Assembly: GCF_028476545.1 (NCBI RefSeq)
Contig: NW_026733099.1
Span: 310,001 to 374,000 of the forward strand
DNA length: 64,000 bases
Source of the DNA: Physella acuta
Taxonomy: Eukaryota > Mollusca > Gastropoda > Physidae
Direction: 5' to 3'
The position numbers were made by a program, and so were the translations under genes. Under the pieces are notes generated by a model that did not search any database, was not told where the DNA came from, and saw nothing but the letters and a program-made list of their open reading frames with translations. Shown here in pieces: positions 60,534 through 64,000 of the stretch (its first letter is position 1; each line of letters begins with the position of its first letter).

Positions 60534-61545
60534 CAAAAATACTAACCAAAAGTGACCTAATATACTACTGATGACTTTTATTCACTCTTACGGTCAATAC
60601 CGGCTCAAACAATACTCATTAGCCAGGGAGATCGATATGAACAAACTATTTAAACATTTCTCTCATCCTATGTTACAAATCTACAAACGTGGATTTCGAA
60701 AAATTGTTGGTTTCATCTCCCAGTTTACCAGACCTTGTACTTTAGACTGTAGGGACATCTTGTTAAATTCTTACACACAATTAGGACTTCATTGTCGTGA
60801 GAGTGATACTTTTCTTCTTCCAAAGTTCGAAGAAAGTTTTAGGTACGACTAATCATAGCAGTGGTTTCATGAATTATTAAAAAAAAAGCCCCAAAAAGTT
60901 GCAACTGGACGCGCATCATAGCTATTAAATGGCACCCGGCTAAATCTTTCCCATATCATTATAAAATAGAGAAACTTTATTTGTTAAATGTTGTTTTTTT
61001 CTTTTTAGTACGAAATGTCTCATGATAAAAACTAGAAACATCTCAGATATTGACACTCCAGGAACTACACAAAATGAGTCAGGAGCGGAAATACTCACGC
61101 CCCCCCCCCCCCTCCCCCCTCTTCAACAAACCTCCATCCAATCCAGAATCCTCTTCTTGCGTATACAGTTAATGCACTAAATACAATTACTCTAAAATAT
61201 AATACACAAGCATAAATACTTCAAACATGGACATCTCGCACAAAGCCAAGTATGCTCAACAAAGTTAAACACAGCGACACAAAAAGGCACTATAATATAA
61301 AGCATGCATTAACGTATAGAAATACAACTACTGTCCTAAAACTAACACTCAAACAACTAGCAGGGACCTACACCTAAATGGTCACCACCAAATAAAAAAC
61401 CAATATACGTCACGGGCCGCTACAAGTATGCACCGTAAACAAAATATTTTATTTGCATATAAAAATATGTTAAAGTAGACAAAGCGACACATTAATTTAC
61501 CTTGGTATAAACACTTTTAAAATAAACCGGGAGTGATCTCCCCTA

Positions 61546-62205
61546 AACTTTCTCGAATATTCTAATATAACATTACGTGGGATGTCAACTCGGAATATAG
61601 ACATGATTTTTGTTTACTTAAACTTTTAAAAATAGAATAAAATCTAGTAGAAAAAAAAAGTGCGCACCAAGCGAGCACCAAAACCAAATGTGCGTAACAG
61701 TGCGCAATATTATTAGTACTTTATAAATATACATGCGTTTTTTGAGAAATCGGAAATAGCTTAAATTAGTACTTCCGATCAACGGAAATCACTCAAAATT
61801 TGATAGATGGTAGAGAATTAGATCTTTTACTTACATGTGAAATTTTATTTATCTATCTGAATTAGTACTCAAGTTATAGGCTTTTGAAAAATTCAAAGTA
61901 GAAAAAGTACCACTTCCGGTTATCGGAAATCGCTCAAAAGTTGATACGGATCTACGATTTTGATATAATACTTATATATAAAATTTCATCAACCTAGCTG
62001 TAACGGTACTCAAGTAATCGTGTTTACACACAGACAGACACACAGACACACAGACACACACACACACACACACACAGACAAGATTGCAAAATTATGTTTT
62101 TCCGTATCAGTGAGGTGTAAAACGTCGAGATTTGTAAAAATCTCGATTTTTTTTTTGCACGATTACAATACTTTCTCTATACTACGTATATACGAGAAAG
62201 TAAAA
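61546..62205 (-). mobile_element. hairpin-ended dispersed element, inverted copy
   Basis: Reverse complement of 33222-33890, with a CA/CAGA tract at 62022-62078 and the terminal palindrome TACTTTCTC..GAGAAAGTA at its right end. Compared with block C copy 1, most of it is an insertion or replacement near 7440-7540. Confidence 0.7.
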
Positions 62206-62503
62206 ATGAATATCCAAGGGAGTTAACTTTTAAAATAAAATAAACCAACGGAGCAAACACAGTGTGTAATAAAAAAGATCAACTAATTGATAATATCTAT
62301 TAGCAATTTAAACTAAAATAAAATATACAGTTTTAATTTTAAAAAACGTAAGAATTAAAAACAATTGTTTTATACTTTATCTATAATTAATAATTATAAG
62401 CCATATTATTACGTATTATTATTTATTATAAGTACGATTAATTGACATAAATTATACTTTTAACACTACTAATCTATTACAAATTTTGGATCCCCCCAGC
62501 GGG
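62206..62503 (+). repeat. hairpin-end family terminal part
   Basis: 'aagggagttaacttttaaaataaaataaacc' to the hairpin GGATCCCCCCAGCGGGGAC at 62485-62503, as at 7540-7843 and 31780-32075. Confidence 0.6.
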
Positions 62504-62575
62504 GACATGAAACAAAACTGCATCGGTTCTACAACCCCACCCCCACTTTATCATATAACAGACGACACAAAGGGA

Positions 62576-62965
62576 GTCGGCGTGGTCGAGTCGGTAAAGC
62601 TCATGGTTGCTAAACCGAAAAGTCTCGAGTTCGAACCCTCGGGCAGATGAGGCTCGTTAGCTGGGGACAGCCACTCTTCTAGGAGAGACAACTCCAAAAC
62701 TAAACAACTGCTGCCTTGTAGATTGTTCTTGGTTGGACAAAGGCTATGGAAGCAAATCCAAAAAGAAAAGCAGGCTGAAATCGGAGTCAATGGCCTCAAT
62801 GGCGCATAACCAGTTGACACGTAACGCTTAATTGTGTTGGAGGCGTGGTCGAGTCGGCAAAAAGCTCATGGTTGATAAATTCGAACAAAAGTCTCGAGTT
62901 CAAACCCACTGGCAGATAAATCTCGATCCCCTTCAACACTAATAATTAAGAACGAAGAAGAAAAA
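62576..62965 (+). repeat. dimeric tRNA-headed SINE
   Basis: The first tRNA-like unit, at 62576-62646, has A box TGGTCGAGTCGG and B box GAGTTCGAACCC, with TTGCTAAA where an anticodon loop would be (serine-GCT-like). The second unit is at 62842-62918 and the tail is A/G-rich ('agaacgaagaagaaaaaag'). The inverse copy is at 54150-54499. No functional tRNA is predicted. Confidence 0.7.
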
Positions 62966-63126
62966 AGAAGACGACACAAGATACTGTAGGTAAGGACAAA
63001 TGAAGGACGTAACACAGCTGACGTGATAAATGTTAACATCAGGCCAGCCAAATTGTGGTGAACGACAACGACCGACCTGTACTAACAAACTACAGAGGAC
63101 ACGACCTTAGCAACTATCTGGCGACA
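62966..63126 (+). repeat. GC-richer segment related to 4580-4770
   Basis: Shared words include 'aatgaaggac', 'cacgaccttag' and 'ggcgac'. The function is unknown. Confidence 0.4.
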
Positions 63127-63134
63127 GTCTAGAA

Positions 63135-63333
63135 CAGGGGTCTCCAAACTACGGCCCGCGAAGTCCTCTCATCCGGCCCGCGGAGATCTTTTTGTCCACG
63201 GACAAACCGTTTGTTGGGGATGGCTGAGGAACTTCGCCCAGAAAAATCAAAGACATGCCTGGAAGAAACTGGCCCCCGAAGTGAAATTTGATCATTAATG
63301 CGGCCCTCGGACTAAAAAGTTTGGAGACCCCTG
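63135..63333 (-). mobile_element. hAT MITE, CAGGGGTCTCCAAAC family, complete
   Basis: 199 bp with ends CAGGGGTCTCCAAACT and AGTTTGGAGACCCCTG and a perfect 8-bp target duplication GTCTAGAA (63127-63134 and 63334-63341). It is inverted relative to the copy at 7891. Confidence 0.93.
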
Positions 63334-63341
63334 GTCTAGAA

Positions 63342-63546
63342 CAAAGGTCGGCATCCTGCGGCTCGCGAGCCGCAAACGGTTCTTTTGATGTTCTATAATA
63401 ATTATAATCTTTATTTTTTCCACAACTCAAAAAAAAAAAAATAGTATAATATAAAAACAAAAACAACTTTAAAAAATAACCAAAAAAACAAACGATAATA
63501 TGTGGAATAGAGCGTATATGGACAGGTGACAGCCGCAGGGCATTAG
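63342..63546 (+). mobile_element. left part of a long-family hAT element
   Basis: CAAAGGTCGGCATCCTGCGGCTC is followed by 'gatgttctataa', 'aaacaacttt', 'atgtggaatagagcg' and 'cggacaggtgacagccgc', matching 47916 and 175. It is cut at 63547 by a G-run MITE end. Confidence 0.6.
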
Positions 63547-63600
63547 CATTGTTTCTTCCAAACATTTTTCTCCGGGGGGGGGGGATTCTTGGGATTTTAA
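63547..63600 (+). mobile_element. left end of a G-run hAT MITE
   Basis: CATTGTTTCTTCCAAAC with 'tttttctccggggg' matches 29968. The right end is absent. Confidence 0.5.
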
Positions 63601-63702
63601 CAACGCATTAAACACAATACCTCACCCAGCACAACATTTCAAGCAACACAGCCATCCCACCATCTCGCTTCCTAATGAAACACGTTTTATTTCTTATGAA
63701 AA

Positions 63703-63703
<1 letters not shown>

Positions 63704-63790
<87 letters not shown>
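63704..63790 (+). repeat. (TA)n microsatellite
   Basis: About 87 bp of TA dinucleotides. 'tgaaaagtatatac' occurs on both sides (63696 and 63799). Confidence 0.98.
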
Positions 63791-63797
<7 letters not shown>

Positions 63798-64000
63798 ATG
63801 AAAAGTATATACTTAACATGCCTCCATCTCACCCTATACTATATTCATCTTTATTTAATTTACTCTTTTCTAAATTTGTTAGAATTTTGGCATAAAGTCA
63901 CACATATTTTAAATGCTTTAATTTTTATTATCCTTATGTCACCGGGTAATTATGTAAAACTGAAATAAGTTAGGGATTTAAAGAAAAATAAATTATAACA

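Larger units (their letters stand above)
58581..60570 (+). mobile_element. 1,990-bp TIR element related to the 19-27 kb palindrome, 4-bp target duplication
   Basis: The ends are CAGTAGTAGTATATTAGGTC and its inverse TAATATACTACTG, and TGGTTAGTATTTTTGGCGGA is also inverted at both ends. ATGA flanks it at 58577-58580 and 60571-60574, and the paralogous empty site at about 6412 has one ATGA. Left to right: a short left terminus; a 105-bp piece matching 21076-21178; a PC4-like coding fragment; then about 1.47 kb matching the right arm 25370-27087. This looks like an internally deleted derivative of a larger element. A 4-bp duplication excludes hAT and piggyBac; the superfamily is not identified. 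Confidence 0.85.
58465..62290 (+). repeat. dispersed block C, copy 2 (interrupted)
   Basis: This is the same block as 6290-7620. It is split by the TIR element at 58581-60570 and carries a second insertion, the inverse of the 33222 element, at 61546-62205. Flanking block sequence resumes in register after each. A mixed C run lies at 61100-61119. Confidence 0.8.

Noticed and set aside
60241-60571. Frames of 75-104 codons with repeated CSRVFCYMS-type words
   Set aside because: Translation of the 46-bp subterminal repeat.
62576-62646. Functional tRNA-Ser gene
   Set aside because: A and B boxes are present but the acceptor stem does not pair and the unit is part of a repeated dimeric SINE.

Overview
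This window looks like intergenic, repeat-dominated DNA from an animal nuclear genome. It is strongly AT-rich and has no long open reading frame. It carries GT-AG splice signals and AATAAA signals, tRNA-headed SINEs, hAT-type elements with 8-bp target duplications, (TA)n microsatellites and several minisatellites. The taxon cannot be fixed from this sequence; an invertebrate such as a mollusc is only a guess. No housekeeping gene, rRNA, functional tRNA, bacterial operon or CRISPR array was seen.

Layout. 1-8 kb: a possible LTR end, a long non-autonomous hAT copy, and a dispersed block with a 49-bp minisatellite of about 32 units. A second block at 6.3-7.6 kb is repeated near 58-62 kb. 8.4-9.6 kb: a short TIR element enclosing a clean two-exon reading frame (89 aa, minus strand) with splice sites and an AATAAA signal. 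10.5-12.65 kb: a second copy of the first block in which the 49-bp unit is still single. 13-18 kb: AT-rich dispersed repeats, an 89-bp triplication and a short coding-like fragment at 16.3 kb. 18.67-27.44 kb: a very large near-perfect palindrome (arms 2,924 bp, spacer 2,923 bp of satellite) built on a TIR element. 28-48 kb: a 24-bp minisatellite, many small hAT derivatives, a hAT transposase remnant at 35.2 kb, a coding-like fragment at 36.3-36.7 kb, and long (TA)n tracts. 48.06-49.67 kb: a 28-bp satellite. 50-58 kb: (TA)n tracts, a dimeric SINE and more hAT derivatives. 58.58-60.57 kb: a 1,990-bp relative of the palindromic element with a 4-bp target duplication and a fragment resembling the PC4/p15 (SUB1) C-terminal domain. 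60.6-64 kb: the rest of the duplicated block, a hairpin-ended element, a dimeric SINE and hAT derivatives.

How the parts relate. Seven small hAT-type elements have perfect 8-bp target duplications, and two unrelated ones share the target CTTTAAAG. The hAT transposase remnant sits inside the same G/C-run family as one of the small elements and is its likely source. An AT-rich dispersed family, called the hairpin-end family here, recurs at least 15 times and ends in a short hairpin whose stem shows compensatory base changes. The two coding-like fragments at 16.3 and 36.7 kb both lie immediately outside that hairpin. The strongest candidates for something undescribed are the TIR family shared by the 18.7-27.4 kb palindrome and the 58.6 kb element (PC4-like fragment, TTACGTAA-rich subterminal regions), and the two-exon gene inside the 8.4 kb element.
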